In this document: one piece after another, positions 24,862-33,783 of the stretch
Numbering within the stretch: position 1 is the first letter of the stretch
How the letters are laid out: each line of letters opens with the position of its first letter
Position numbers and translations under genes: made by a program
DNA from: Sphingobium sufflavum
Lineage (GTDB): Bacteria; Pseudomonadota; Alphaproteobacteria; Sphingomonadales; Sphingomonadaceae
Assembly: GCF_021403115.1 (NCBI RefSeq)
Contig: NZ_JAJSSH010000007.1
Span: 1-64,000 of the forward strand
DNA length: 64,000 nt
Direction: 5' to 3'
The notes under the pieces: generated by a model
The model's input: only the letters and a program-made list of their open reading frames with translations
The model's database searches: none
What the model was told of the DNA's origin: nothing

Positions 24862-27800
24862 TCGCCTGCCTCCGGCGCCACGGCCGCCCGCTTATATTTG
24901 CCCCGGTGGAACCGCTTCGCCAACCCTTCGCCCAGCGAGCGGCTGATGACGTAGAAGGCGGGCGTGAAGACCAGCCCGAATATGGTCACGCCGATCATGC
25001 CAAAGAAGACCGCCACGCCCAGCGCCTGCCGCATCTCCGACCCTGCGCCGCTGCTGATGACCAGCGGCAGCACGCCCAGGATGAAGGCGATGGAGGTCAT
25101 CAGGATCGGCCGCAGCCGCTGGTGCGCCGCCCGCACGGCGGCGTCGCGGATGCTCAGTCCCTCATCCTCGCCCTGTTTGGAAAATTCGACGATCAGGATC
25201 GCATTCTTCGCCGCCAGGCCGATCAGCACGACAAGGCCGATCTGGGTCAGGATATTATTGTCCATACCCATCACATTGACGCCCAATATCGCCGCCAGCA
25301 GGCACATCGGCACGATCAGGATCACCGCCAGCGGCAGCACCAGACTCTCGTACAGCGCCGCCAGCAGCAGGAAGACGAACACCACGGCCAGCGCAAAGGC
25401 GATCAGGCCCGTGTTGCCCGCCTGCTTCTGCTCGAACGCCAGCTCCGTCCATTCATAGGCGAAACCGGCGGGCAGCACGCGGTCGGCCAGCTGCTCCATC
25501 GCGCCCAATGTCTCGCCGGTGGAGAAGCCCGGCTTGGTGTCGCCCTGCAATTCCGCGGCGGGATGCAGGTTGTAACGCACGACACGATACGGCCCGGCGT
25601 CATTCTTCAGCGCCATCACGCTGCTCATCGGCACCATCGCGCCGGATGCAGAGCGGGTTTTCAGCACCTGAATATCCGACGGATCGTCGCGATAGGCTGC
25701 GTCCGCCTGCGCCGTCACGCGATAGGTGCGGCCCAGGAAGTTGAAGTCGTTGACATAGGCCGACCCCAGATAGGCGTTGAGGGTGGAGAAGATATTCTGC
25801 ACCGGAACGCCCATCCGCTCCGCCCGTTCGCGGTCGATGTCGGCCGACAGGCGCGGCGTGCCCGTGTTGAACAGCGCAAAGGCACCCGCGACCGGCTGGA
25901 GCTGGTTCGCCTCCATCATCATCTGGGTGGAGACGCGCGCCAGCTCGGCATAGCCCTTGCCGCCGCGATCCTCGATCATCATCTTGAAACCGCCGCCCGT
26001 GCCGATGCCGGCGACCGGCGGCGGGGCGATGACGAGGATGTCGCCGCCCTTGATCTCGCCAAAGGTGCCATAGAGCGCATTCTGCACGTCGGTCGCGGTC
26101 TGCTTGCGCTCGCCATGGGGGGACAGCACGAAGAAGATGACGCCTGCATTGGGCGCCGCGGCAAAGCTGGCCCCGTCGAGACCCGCAAAGCCCGCCGCAT
26201 TATGCACGCCCGGCACCTTCAGCGCACGGCTGATCGCGTCCTGCATCACCGCGTCGGTGCGCTGGAGCGAGGAGCCGGGCGGCAACTGCACCGCCCCGAT
26301 CAGATAGCCCTGGTCCTGCGGCGGGATGAAGCCCGTCGGCGTCGCCCAGAAACGCCAACCCGCCAGCGCGATCAGCAGCAGATAGACGATGCCGACCATC
26401 GCCAGCATCCGCACCAGCTTTGCCGTCACCCGGCCATACCGGTCGGACAGCCAGTCGAACCCGGCGTTGAAGCGATTGGCGAAGCGCGTGCCCCACCCGC
26501 GCCAGCCCGGCTTGACCACACCATGGCCATGCACATCGCCGCGCGGCCGCAGGATCATCGCCGACAGGGCGGGCGACAGGGTCAGCGACACGAAGGCGGA
26601 GATCAGCGTCGCGGACGAGATGGTGATCGCGAACTGCTGGTAGAATTGCCCCGAAATGCCGGGGATGAAGGCGGTGGGCAGGAACACGCCGACCAGCACC
26701 AGCGCGATGGCGATCAGCGCGCCCGACACCTCGTCCATCGTCTTGTGCGCGGCGTCGGCGGGGGAGAGCCCCTCCTCCTCCATCAGCCGCTCGACATTCT
26801 CGATCACGACGATGGCGTCGTCGACCACGATGCCGATGGCCAGCACCAGCCCGAACAGCGACAGATTGTTGAGCGAATAGCCGAACGCGGCCAGCGCGGC
26901 CAGCGCCCCGATCAGCGAGATCGGGATCGCCAGGATCGGAATGATCGCCGCGCGCCAGCTTTGCAGGAACAGCAACACGACCAGCGACACCAGGATGATC
27001 GCCTCGATCAGCGTGTGCTGCACGGCGGAGATGGACTCGCTGATATATTCGGTCGGGTCGTAATCGACGGAATAGACCAGTCCCGGCGGGAAATCCTTTG
27101 CCGCTTCCTTCAGCGCGGCGCGCACCGCGGACGCCGTCTCCAGCGCGTTGGAGCCGGGCAACTGCGACACGCCCATCGCAATGGCGTTCTCCTTGCCCAG
27201 ATAGCTGTTGATGCCATAATCCTGCGCGCCCAGCTCGACCCGCGCCACATCGCGCAGCCGCGTCAGCCGGCCCGTGTCGTCGCGCTTGATGATGACCTGC
27301 TCAAATTCCTTGGGCGTGCCCAGCCGTCCCTGCGTCTGCACGCCCAGTTCGAAGGCGGAGGCCCCGCCCTTGCCATAGGGCGGCGCGCCGACCGTACCGG
27401 CGGCGACCTGCACATTCTGCTGGCGGATGGCGTTCACCACCTCGTCCACCGTCATGTCGCGCGCGGCGGCCAGGCCGGGGTCGATCCACACCCGCATACT
27501 ATAATCGCGGCCACCGTTGAGCTGCGCCTGACCCACGCCCTGCACACGGGCCACCCGGTCCAGCACATTGACGTTCACATAATTGGAAATATAGCCCAGA
27601 TCCAAAGACTTGTCGGGCGATCGGAAGAAGGCGACGAGCAGCAGGTCGGGCGAGGATTTCTCCACCTTCACGCCGATGCGCCGCACTTCCTCCGGCAGTC
27701 GCGGTTCCGCGCTGGTCACGCGGTTCTGCACCAGCACCTGCGCCTGATCGACGTCGGTGCCCTGACCGAAACTGACCACCATCGTCACCGCGCCATTGGC

Positions 27801-28055
27801 GGTGGAGGAGGAGGACATATAGATCATGCCCTGCACGCCGTTGATCGCCTGCTCCAGCGGAGCGGCCACCGTCTCAGCCAGCGTTTCCGCCGATGCGCCG
27901 GGGTAGGAGGCGTTCACCGTCACCGTCGGCGGCGCGATGTCGGGATATTGCGCGACGGGCAGCGTGGGATAGGCCAGCGCGCCGACGATCGCGATCAGGA
28001 TCGACAGCACGGCGGCAAAGATCGGCCGCCGGATGAAAAAATGCGGCAGGTTCAT
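24858..28055 (-). CDS. RND efflux inner-membrane permease (HAE1/AcrB-MexB family), pump 1
   Basis: Protein of 1065 residues starting MNLPHFFIRRPIFAAVLSIL, the hallmark of HAE1 permeases. The proton-relay Asp pair is in GIVVDDAIVVIENVERLM. The porter-domain motifs and the second half (TQIGLVVLIGLAAKNAILIV) are intact, and the length is normal. It exports hydrophobic or amphiphilic compounds using proton-motive force. It lies four bases after the adaptor stop and overlaps the channel gene. Confidence 0.95.
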   Translation of the reverse strand: MNLPHFFIRRPIFAAVLSILIAIVGALAYPTLPVAQYPDIAPPTVTVNASYPGASAETLAETVAAPLEQAINGVQGMIYMSSSSTANGAVTMVVSFGQGTDVDQAQVLVQNRVTSAEPRLPEEVRRIGVKVEKSSPDLLLVAFFRSPDKSLDLGYISNYVNVNVLDRVARVQGVGQAQLNGGRDYSMRVWIDPGLAAARDMTVDEVVNAIRQQNVQVAAGTVGAPPYGKGGASAFELGVQTQGRLGTPKEFEQVIIKRDDTGRLTRLRDVARVELGAQDYGINSYLGKENAIAMGVSQLPGSNALETASAVRAALKEAAKDFPPGLVYSVDYDPTEYISESISAVQHTLIEAIILVSLVVLLFLQSWRAAIIPILAIPISLIGALAALAAFGYSLNNLSLFGLVLAIGIVVDDAIVVIENVERLMEEEGLSPADAAHKTMDEVSGALIAIALVLVGVFLPTAFIPGISGQFYQQFAITISSATLISAFVSLTLSPALSAMILRPRGDVHGHGVVKPGWRGWGTRFANRFNAGFDWLSDRYGRVTAKLVRMLAMVGIVYLLLIALAGWRFWATPTGFIPPQDQGYLIGAVQLPPGSSLQRTDAVMQDAISRALKVPGVHNAAGFAGLDGASFAAAPNAGVIFFVLSPHGERKQTATDVQNALYGTFGEIKGGDILVIAPPPVAGIGTGGGFKMMIEDRGGKGYAELARVSTQMMMEANQLQPVAGAFALFNTGTPRLSADIDRERAERMGVPVQNIFSTLNAYLGSAYVNDFNFLGRTYRVTAQADAAYRDDPSDIQVLKTRSASGAMVPMSSVMALKNDAGPYRVVRYNLHPAAELQGDTKPGFSTGETLGAMEQLADRVLPAGFAYEWTELAFEQKQAGNTGLIAFALAVVFVFLLLAALYESLVLPLAVILIVPMCLLAAILGVNVMGMDNNILTQIGLVVLIGLAAKNAILIVEFSKQGEDEGLSIRDAAVRAAHQRLRPILMTSIAFILGVLPLVISSGAGSEMRQALGVAVFFGMIGVTIFGLVFTPAFYVISRSLGEGLAKRFHRGKYKRAAVAPEAGE

Positions 28056-28059
28056 GGGA

Positions 28060-29262
28060 CTATTGCGCTCCTGCCGCGCCGGCGGTCGCCTGACCGGATG
28101 ATGGTTCCTGCAACGGCGATGTCGGCGCCGCCTGCGCCTCCGGCCGGGGCTTGATCTGGCCGCGCTTCGGCGTCACCGGCGCGCCGGGGCGCACCCGGCC
28201 GATGCCGTCCAGCACGATCAGGTCGGTGGGCGCCAGCCCGCCCCTGATGATTCGCAGGCCCTCGACGCTCGCGCCGACCTCCACCAGCCGGGTGGCAGCC
28301 TTGTTCTCGCGATTGACGACATAGATCAGCCGCCGCGTCTGGTCGGTCACGATCGCCTCGTCCGGCACCAGCAGCGCCTTGTACGTGCCCGACCCCAGCA
28401 GCCGCGCCCGGCCGAACATGCCGGGCGTCAGAAACCGCTTGGGATTGGGCAGCACCGCACGCGCGCGGATCGTGCCGCTGTTCGGGTCGATATTATTGTC
28501 GAGGAAGGTCATATGACCCCGCCAGCGATAGCCGCTCTCGTCGGCAAGCTGGATTTCGATGGGGTTGGCGGTGTTGCGAGACGATCCGCGCTCCCCCCGC
28601 GCGGCCTGCCGCAAATTCTTGAGATAAAAGGATTCCGCGCCTTCAAAGGTGAACCAGATCGGGTCGAGCGAGACGAGCCGGGTCAGCACCGTGTCCCCAT
28701 CCTTCACCGAATCGCCCAGGCTGACCCGCCGGTCCGAAATACGACCGCTGAACGGCGCGCGGACCGTGGTGAAACCGACATTCAGGCCGGCGCCGCTCAC
28801 CGCCGCGCGGGCGGCGGCCAGATCGGCCTCCGCACTGCGCTGCGTTGCAATATTGGCTTCCAGTTCCTCTTTGCTCACCGCCTGCGCAGCGGCCAGCGCG
28901 CGGCTGCGCTGCGTCACCTGCCGGGCGTTGGCGGCGGCCGCTTCCGCACGGGCGACCTGCGCGCGCGCCTGTTCCAGCGTGGCGCGATAGGGGCGCGGGT
29001 CGATGGTGAACAGCGCCTGCCCGGCCTGCACATCCTGCCCGTTGCTGAAATGAATGGCGGTGATGACGCCGTTGACGCGCGGGCGAATCTCCACATCCTG
29101 CGGCGCTTCGAACCGGCCGGTGTAGTCGTCCCAGTCCACCACGTCCCGCTGGAGCGGGGTCGCGACCGTCACCTGCGGCGGGGGCGGCGCGGGCGGGGCT
29201 TCGCCGCCACCGCATGCACTCAGGAGAAGCGCGCCACTCACAATTGTTGACCGGAACCGCAC
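28060..29262 (-). CDS. RND efflux periplasmic adaptor (MexA/AcrA family), pump 1
   Basis: Protein of 400 residues from a GTG start at 29262, preceded by gggag. The lipobox is LLSACGGG. It has a lipoyl/hairpin region (VRPRVNG-like IRPRVNGVITAIHFSNGQDV), a coiled alpha-hairpin rich in Ala/Gln, and a beta-barrel (APFSGRISDRRVSLGD). It joins permease and channel in the periplasm. It is first in the three-gene operon. No regulator is adjacent; the nearest gene upstream is the divergent ModE-like gene. Confidence 0.92.
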   Translation of the reverse strand: MRFRSTIVSGALLLSACGGGEAPPAPPPPQVTVATPLQRDVVDWDDYTGRFEAPQDVEIRPRVNGVITAIHFSNGQDVQAGQALFTIDPRPYRATLEQARAQVARAEAAAANARQVTQRSRALAAAQAVSKEELEANIATQRSAEADLAAARAAVSGAGLNVGFTTVRAPFSGRISDRRVSLGDSVKDGDTVLTRLVSLDPIWFTFEGAESFYLKNLRQAARGERGSSRNTANPIEIQLADESGYRWRGHMTFLDNNIDPNSGTIRARAVLPNPKRFLTPGMFGRARLLGSGTYKALLVPDEAIVTDQTRRLIYVVNRENKAATRLVEVGASVEGLRIIRGGLAPTDLIVLDGIGRVRPGAPVTPKRGQIKPRPEAQAAPTSPLQEPSSGQATAGAAGAQ

Positions 29263-29495
29263 GCCTTGATCTCCCTGTTGCGCTGCAACACCTACGCCCG
29301 GCCGCCGCCCGTTGCAACCCGCAACGGATCGTTGTTGCGAAGCAATCGCAGCATTGGCCATTCTGCGCGAATACCCCGCAACCCGCTTCCCTGCCTTGTT
29401 TCCCTGTCTCGCGTGATTACGGCCCGTCACGCTCCACTGTCACATCCTCCTGTCCCCGATGGCCTCCCCCCCGATCTTTCGGTAGGAGGAAAGCC

Positions 29496-29900
29496 ATGCC
29501 GACCGACCCCACCGATTCCAGCGATCCCGCGCCCACCCTCTCCATCCGCACCCGCCTTTATTGTGGCGAGGACATCGCGATGGGGCCGGGCAAGGTGGCC
29601 CTGCTGGAGGCGATCGCGCGGGAAGGCTCCATCTCCGCCGCCGGGCGCGCGCTGGGGATGAGCTATCGGCGGACATGGATGCTGGTCGACACGATGAACC
29701 GCTGCTGGGTCACGCCGCTGGTGGAAACGGCGGCGGGCGGCACGCAGGGCGGCGGGGCGCGGCTCACCGACCTTGGCCAGACTGTGGCGGCGCACTATCG
29801 CGACCTGGAAGCCCGCATCGCCGCCGCCGCGGAAGGCGCGGCATGGGACAGCCTGCGCGCAGCGATGCTGCCCCGGCCCAAACCGTCGCAGAAGGGTTGA
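29496..29900 (+). CDS. ModE-like HTH regulator without molybdate-binding domain
   Basis: Protein of 134 residues. The core (GPGKVALLEAIAREGSISAA, then GRALGMSYRRTWMLVDTMN) is the winged helix-turn-helix of ModE. It ends (RDLEARIAAAAEG) before any Mop/TOBE molybdate-binding domain, so it is a short ModE. AGGAGG precedes the ATG at 29496. It lies directly upstream of modABC in the same direction, separated by a ten-copy octamer repeat and an operator-like palindrome. It probably represses or activates molybdate uptake; how it senses molybdenum without the usual domain is unclear. Confidence 0.88.
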   Translation: MPTDPTDSSDPAPTLSIRTRLYCGEDIAMGPGKVALLEAIAREGSISAAGRALGMSYRRTWMLVDTMNRCWVTPLVETAAGGTQGGGARLTDLGQTVAAHYRDLEARIAAAAEGAAWDSLRAAMLPRPKPSQKG

Positions 29901-29920
29901 TCGGTCGGCTCTCTGCCCCT

Positions 29921-30000
29921 CCGTCATCCCGTCATCCCGTCATCCCGTCATCCCGTCATCCCGTCATCCCGTCATCCCGTCATCCCGTCATCCCGTCATC
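29921..30000. repeat. tandem repeat, 10 perfect copies of ccgtcatc
   Basis: Eighty bases made of exactly ten head-to-tail copies of an 8-base unit, with no variation. It starts 20 bases after the ModE-like stop and ends 26 bases before the palindrome at 30027. Unit length is not a multiple of three and it is non-coding. It is expected to change copy number by slippage. Confidence 0.97.
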
Positions 30001-30026
30001 CACGCCTCTGGCATCGTCGCCCATAC

Positions 30027-30048
30027 GCTGTATATAGCGAAAAACAGC
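30027..30048. promoter_or_regulatory. candidate ModE operator upstream of modA
   Basis: A 22-base dyad with arms GCTGT and ACAGC and centre ATATAGCGAAAA. Over 25 bases from 30027 it matches the site at 33784 at 19 positions without gaps. It lies 18 bases before the modA start, so a bound protein would block transcription or initiation. The TATA-rich arms resemble known ModE sites. Confidence 0.65.
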
Positions 30049-30065
30049 GACCCTTGGGGACCGAC

Positions 30066-30866
30066 ATGAACCGTATCGACATGCGCCACAGGGCCAGCCG
30101 CCTTTGCCTGTTCCTCCTGGTGCTGCTGGCGGGCGTCGCTCCCGCCGGGGCGCAGGGCGGTGCGGCGCCGTCGAAGGGGCCTCTGGTCCTCGCCGCCGCC
30201 AGCCTCCAGGAATCCCTGACCGCCGCGGCGGACGTCTGGACCGCCCGCCGCCATCCCCGTCCCATCCTCTCCTTCGCCGCCTCCTCCGCCCTCGCCCGGC
30301 AGATCGGGTCGGGCGCGCCCGCCGACCTCTTCATCTCCGCCGACGAACCGTGGATGGACGATGTCGCGGCCAAGGGACTGCTGCGCCCCGGCACGCGCCT
30401 GTCCTACATTTCCAACAGGCTCGTTTTAGTGGCTTCGGTTGGTCATCCTGTAAAATTGACCATCCGCCGCAAATTCCCCCTCGCCGCCGCGCTCGGCACC
30501 GGCCGCCTCGCCATGGCCGACCCGGACTCCGTTCCCGCGGGCAAATATGGCAAGGCCGCGCTCACCGCCCTCGGCGTCTGGTCCAGCGTCGAGCCGCGCG
30601 TCGCCCGCGCCGAGAATGTCCGCGCCGCCCTCGCCCTGGTCGAACGGGGAGAGGCACCACTCGGCATCGTCTATGCCACCGACGCGCTGGCGTCGAAGGG
30701 CGTCCGCGTCATCGGCACCTTCCCCGCCAGCAGCCACCCGCCGATCACCTATCCCATCGCCGTCCTGAAAAGCGCGACCAGCCGCGACGCCGAATCCTTT
30801 CGCCGCTTCCTGATCTCGCGCGAGGGTAAGGCGATCTTCGCCCGCTACGGCTTCACGCCCCGATAA
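30066..30866 (+). CDS. modA: molybdate ABC transporter substrate-binding protein
   Basis: Protein of 266 residues. The signal peptide (LCLFLLVLLAGVAPAGAQ) is followed by the mature protein with ModA features: VLAAASLQESLTAAA near the N terminus, FAASSALARQI with anion-binding Ser residues, PADLFISADEPWMD, and a late ITYPIAVLK segment. It binds molybdate or tungstate in the periplasm. One base separates its stop from the modB ATG. The start at 30066 is preferred over 30081 because of gggga upstream. Confidence 0.95.
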   Translation: MNRIDMRHRASRLCLFLLVLLAGVAPAGAQGGAAPSKGPLVLAAASLQESLTAAADVWTARRHPRPILSFAASSALARQIGSGAPADLFISADEPWMDDVAAKGLLRPGTRLSYISNRLVLVASVGHPVKLTIRRKFPLAAALGTGRLAMADPDSVPAGKYGKAALTALGVWSSVEPRVARAENVRAALALVERGEAPLGIVYATDALASKGVRVIGTFPASSHPPITYPIAVLKSATSRDAESFRRFLISREGKAIFARYGFTPR

Positions 30867-30867
30867 C

Positions 30868-31569
30868 ATGGCGCTGCTCAGTCCGGAGGAATGGGAGATC
30901 ATCACCCTGTCGCTCAAGGTCGGCGGGGTTGCTGTGGCGGGCACGATGCCGGTCGCCTTCCTCTTCGCCTGGCTGCTCGCCCGCGTCCGCTTTCCGGGCA
31001 AGCTGCTGCTCGACGGCATCGTCCACCTGCCGCTCGTCCTGCCGCCGGTGGTGACGGGCTGGCTGCTGCTGCTGGCGTTCGGCAATAACGGCCCGGCGGG
31101 GCGTTTCTTCGCCGAGACATTCGAACTCACCTTCATGTTCCGCTGGACCGGAGCCGCGCTCGCTGCCGCTATCATGGCGCTCCCCCTGATGGTTCGCGCC
31201 ATCCGCCTCTCCCTCGAAGCGGTCGACCGGCGGCTGGAGGGAGCGGCACGTACGCTGGGCGCAGGCCCAGTCCGCACCTTCCTGACCATCACCCTGCCGC
31301 TGTCCCTGCCCGGCGTGCTGGCCGGCGCGGTGCTGGGTTTCGCCCGCTCCATCGGTGAATTTGGCGCGACGATCACCTTCGTCTCCAATATCCCCGGCGA
31401 GACACGCACCCTGCCCCTCGCCATCTACAGCGCGCTCCAGATGCCCGGCGGCGAGCAGACCGTCACCCGTCTCGCCTTCATCGCGGCGCTGCTATCGCTC
31501 GCCGCGCTGATGATATCGGAGATACTGGCCCGCCGCGCCGGATCGGGACGGGGCGGCCATGTCCTCTGA
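30868..31569 (+). CDS. modB: molybdate ABC transporter permease
   Basis: Protein of 233 residues with about five membrane helices. PLVLPPVVTGWLLLL is typical of ModB, and the EAA loop reads EGAARTLGAGPVRTFLTITL. FARSIGEFGATITFVSNIPG is the ModB signature. It forms the inner-membrane channel with ModC. It overlaps modC by 11 bases. Confidence 0.96.
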   Translation: MALLSPEEWEIITLSLKVGGVAVAGTMPVAFLFAWLLARVRFPGKLLLDGIVHLPLVLPPVVTGWLLLLAFGNNGPAGRFFAETFELTFMFRWTGAALAAAIMALPLMVRAIRLSLEAVDRRLEGAARTLGAGPVRTFLTITLPLSLPGVLAGAVLGFARSIGEFGATITFVSNIPGETRTLPLAIYSALQMPGGEQTVTRLAFIAALLSLAALMISEILARRAGSGRGGHVL

Positions 31570-32209
31570 CCCCGCGCATCCCGCCCCCCTCGCGTTCGAC
31601 ATCGACGTCAGCCGCCGCCTCGGCGACGCCTCCATCCGCCTGACGCTGCGCGCGGATCCGGGCCTGACCGCGCTCTTTGGCCCATCGGGCGCGGGAAAGA
31701 CCAGCATCCTCAACATGGTCGCGGGCCTCCTCCGCCCGGACGAGGGGCATATCAGGGTCGCGGGCGAGACGCTGTTCGATGCCGCCCGCCGCGCCGACCT
31801 GCGCCCGGAACGCCGCCGCGCGGGCTATGTCTTTCAGGACGGCCGCCTTTTTCCCCACTGCCGTGTCCGGGCGAACCTCCTCTATGGCGTGCAGCGGGTC
31901 GCGCAGGGGGATCGCTGGATGACCCTGGACGAGGCGGTCGCCTTCCTCGGCATCGGCGCCCTCCTCGACCGCTTGCCCCACACCCTGTCCGGCGGCGAAG
32001 CGCAGCGCGTCGCCATCGGCCGCGCCCTCCTCTCCTCCCCCCGCTTCCTGCTGATGGACGAGCCGCTCGCCTCCCTCGACGCCGCCCGGCGGGAGGAGAT
32101 CATGACCGTCATCGAACGCATCCGTGACGAGTTAAAACTGCCCATCCTCTACGTCAGCCACGACCGGGCGGAGGTGGAGCGGCTGGCCACCACCATCGTG
32201 CCACTATAG
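31559..32209 (+). CDS. modC: molybdate ABC transporter ATP-binding protein, short form
   Basis: Protein of 216 residues. Walker A is GPSGAGKTS, the signature LSGGEAQRV, Walker B LLMDEPLASLD and the switch His is in YVSHD. It stops soon after the switch (RLATTIVPL), so the C-terminal Mop/TOBE domain of typical 350-residue ModC proteins is absent. It powers molybdate import. Its last six bases overlap the end of the convergent MauG-like gene. Confidence 0.95.
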   Translation: MSSDPAHPAPLAFDIDVSRRLGDASIRLTLRADPGLTALFGPSGAGKTSILNMVAGLLRPDEGHIRVAGETLFDAARRADLRPERRRAGYVFQDGRLFPHCRVRANLLYGVQRVAQGDRWMTLDEAVAFLGIGALLDRLPHTLSGGEAQRVAIGRALLSSPRFLLMDEPLASLDAARREEIMTVIERIRDELKLPILYVSHDRAEVERLATTIVPL

Positions 32210-33180
32210 CCGCCTTCCGCACGCCCGGTCCGGCATGGACAGGCGAGGATCGGTAACGAAATCCTGGTCGGTCAGCGCCTCCAAAAAGGAGATGATCGCG
32301 GCTCGATCGGTCCCGACAATGCCCAGACGATGGCGGTCGATCGCCTCCGCCAGCCCGCCTGACAGGCCATCATGGAAATAGGGGGCGGTCAGCGCCACAT
32401 TCCGCAGACCCGGCGTACGAAAACGACCGTCGTCCTCGACCCGTCCGGTCGCTTCGCCCAATCCCCGCTCCCCGGCAACGGGCGCTTCCAGACGATGGAA
32501 GGCCCCGTCGGTGAAATGTGGCCCGGCATGGCACCCGGCACAGGCTGGCGCGAACAGCGCCGCACCCCTGCGCGCTTCATCCGACAATGCGCCCCGGTCG
32601 TAGGGGCTGCCGAAGGAGATCAGCGTCCGCTCGAACGCTGCAATTGCCTTCGCCACCGTCGCCATGCCGATGGCGCCCCGCTCCTTGGGAAAGGCCTTCG
32701 CGAATTGCCTTACATAACAGGGATCGCGAGAGAGCCGGGCGGCGATCTCCGCCTCCTGCCCCTTCATCCCCATCTCGACCGGATGCTCGCCCAGCAAGGG
32801 GACCAGCAACTGCATCTCCAGCGTCGTCTGGCGCGGATCGGCCCAGGTCAGCGGGGCAAGCCAGCCGACATTGGCGAGGCCCTGCACATTGCGCCGCCCC
32901 GGATCGCCATGCACGCCGGGGCGCGTGCGGTTGCCGTCGGCAAAGGCGCGCTTCTGCTCATGGCAGGCCGAACAGGCCATAGTGCCGTCCACCGACAGGT
33001 CCGCATCATAGAAGAGCCGCCGCCCCAGTTCGACCCGCGCCGCCGTCATGCCATTGTCGGCGGGCACCGGCGGCGCAGTGATACCCACCGGCAATCCCAT
33101 CGCCATCCGGGCGCAGCCGCGCCACCGACGCCCGTCGTCAGCAGCAGCGCCGCGATCAGGCCCGCCCATTGTGCGTGCAT
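32204..33180 (-). CDS. MauG-family di-haem cytochrome c peroxidase-like protein, apparent frameshift after signal peptide
   Basis: The haem domain (downstream of about 33120) has two c-type haem sites, CSACHEQ and CAGCHAG, and the family start RVELGRRLFYDADLS. The only good start, ATG at 33180, is one base after the stop of the upstream gene and opens with a signal peptide (MHAQWAGLIAALLLTTG). That frame, however, stops soon after GVGGAAAPG. The haem domain is in another frame, open from 33169 without a secretion signal. A one-base difference between about 33130 and 33090 would join them. It is either a frameshift mutation or a sequencing error. Such proteins oxidise a partner protein or reduce peroxide in the periplasm. 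Confidence 0.75.
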
Positions 33181-33181
33181 G

Positions 33182-33757
33182 TCAGGGCAGTCGCGCGATC
33201 ATCACCGGCAAGCTTTCCGCGCCGTTCGCGGCCAGTTGCAGCACATGGCGGCCGGGGGTGAGCGGGAAGTCCACCATCTTGCGGACGCCCGAACACTCCG
33301 GGCCATGGCCATGGGCGGTGGAGGCAACCGCCTTGCCGTCGCGCAACAGGTCGATCCACGCACCGGACCCCAGCGCCACCCGGTAGAGGCCCGGCTGCTT
33401 CACGGTAAAGGTGAACAGGCCGCCATAGCTGACCGAGCCACCGGGCTTTTCCGGGCGCAGGAGATAGCGGACATCTGCGGTGCGGCGGAGCGTGGCATCC
33501 ACCGCCTGCCCGACGGTCAGCACCGCCCGGCCCAACCCCGCCCTGTCCTTCGCCGCCGGGGCGAGAGAGCGGTTCGACCAACCGGATAATTCGGGCGGCA
33601 AGGCGACCCGCACCAGCGCGCAGTCGGGCGCGGGGCGTTCCGCCGCGGGGGCCGCGGGCTGGGCCAAAACGGCGCCCGGCGTCAGGGCGGACATTACAAC
33701 TATACCAACCAAAAAGCCCTTTTTGCGCCGGCCCCAAATGCCCGTTTCCATGCCCAT
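33182..33757 (-). CDS. secreted protein of unknown function, partner of MauG-like gene
   Basis: Protein of 191 residues. The signal peptide after a basic start (GRRKKGFLVGIVVMSALTPG) probably ends at AQ. The mature part looks all-beta (LFTFTVKQPGLYRVALGSGA, TPGRHVLQLAANGAE). It has two Cys (PDCALV and PECSGV), an HGH motif (AHGHGPEC), and two exposed-type Trp (SGWSN, GAWID). I do not recognise a named family. It is first in an operon with the MauG-like gene and diverges from the TonB receptor across a ModE-like palindrome. The ATG at 33757 has aaggg upstream; GTG 33763 is poorer. Confidence 0.8.
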   Translation of the reverse strand: MGMETGIWGRRKKGFLVGIVVMSALTPGAVLAQPAAPAAERPAPDCALVRVALPPELSGWSNRSLAPAAKDRAGLGRAVLTVGQAVDATLRRTADVRYLLRPEKPGGSVSYGGLFTFTVKQPGLYRVALGSGAWIDLLRDGKAVASTAHGHGPECSGVRKMVDFPLTPGRHVLQLAANGAESLPVMIARLP

Positions 33758-33783
33758 TTTCACCCTTCCCTTCCAACATCATA

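Noticed and set aside
24489-28154. Open frame of over 1200 codons on + opposite the pump 1 permease
   Set aside because: It is antisense to a perfect RND permease and gives Arg/His/Gln-rich protein typical of the reverse of GC-rich coding DNA.
29921-30000. CRISPR array
   Set aside because: The copies are adjacent 8-base units with no spacers.
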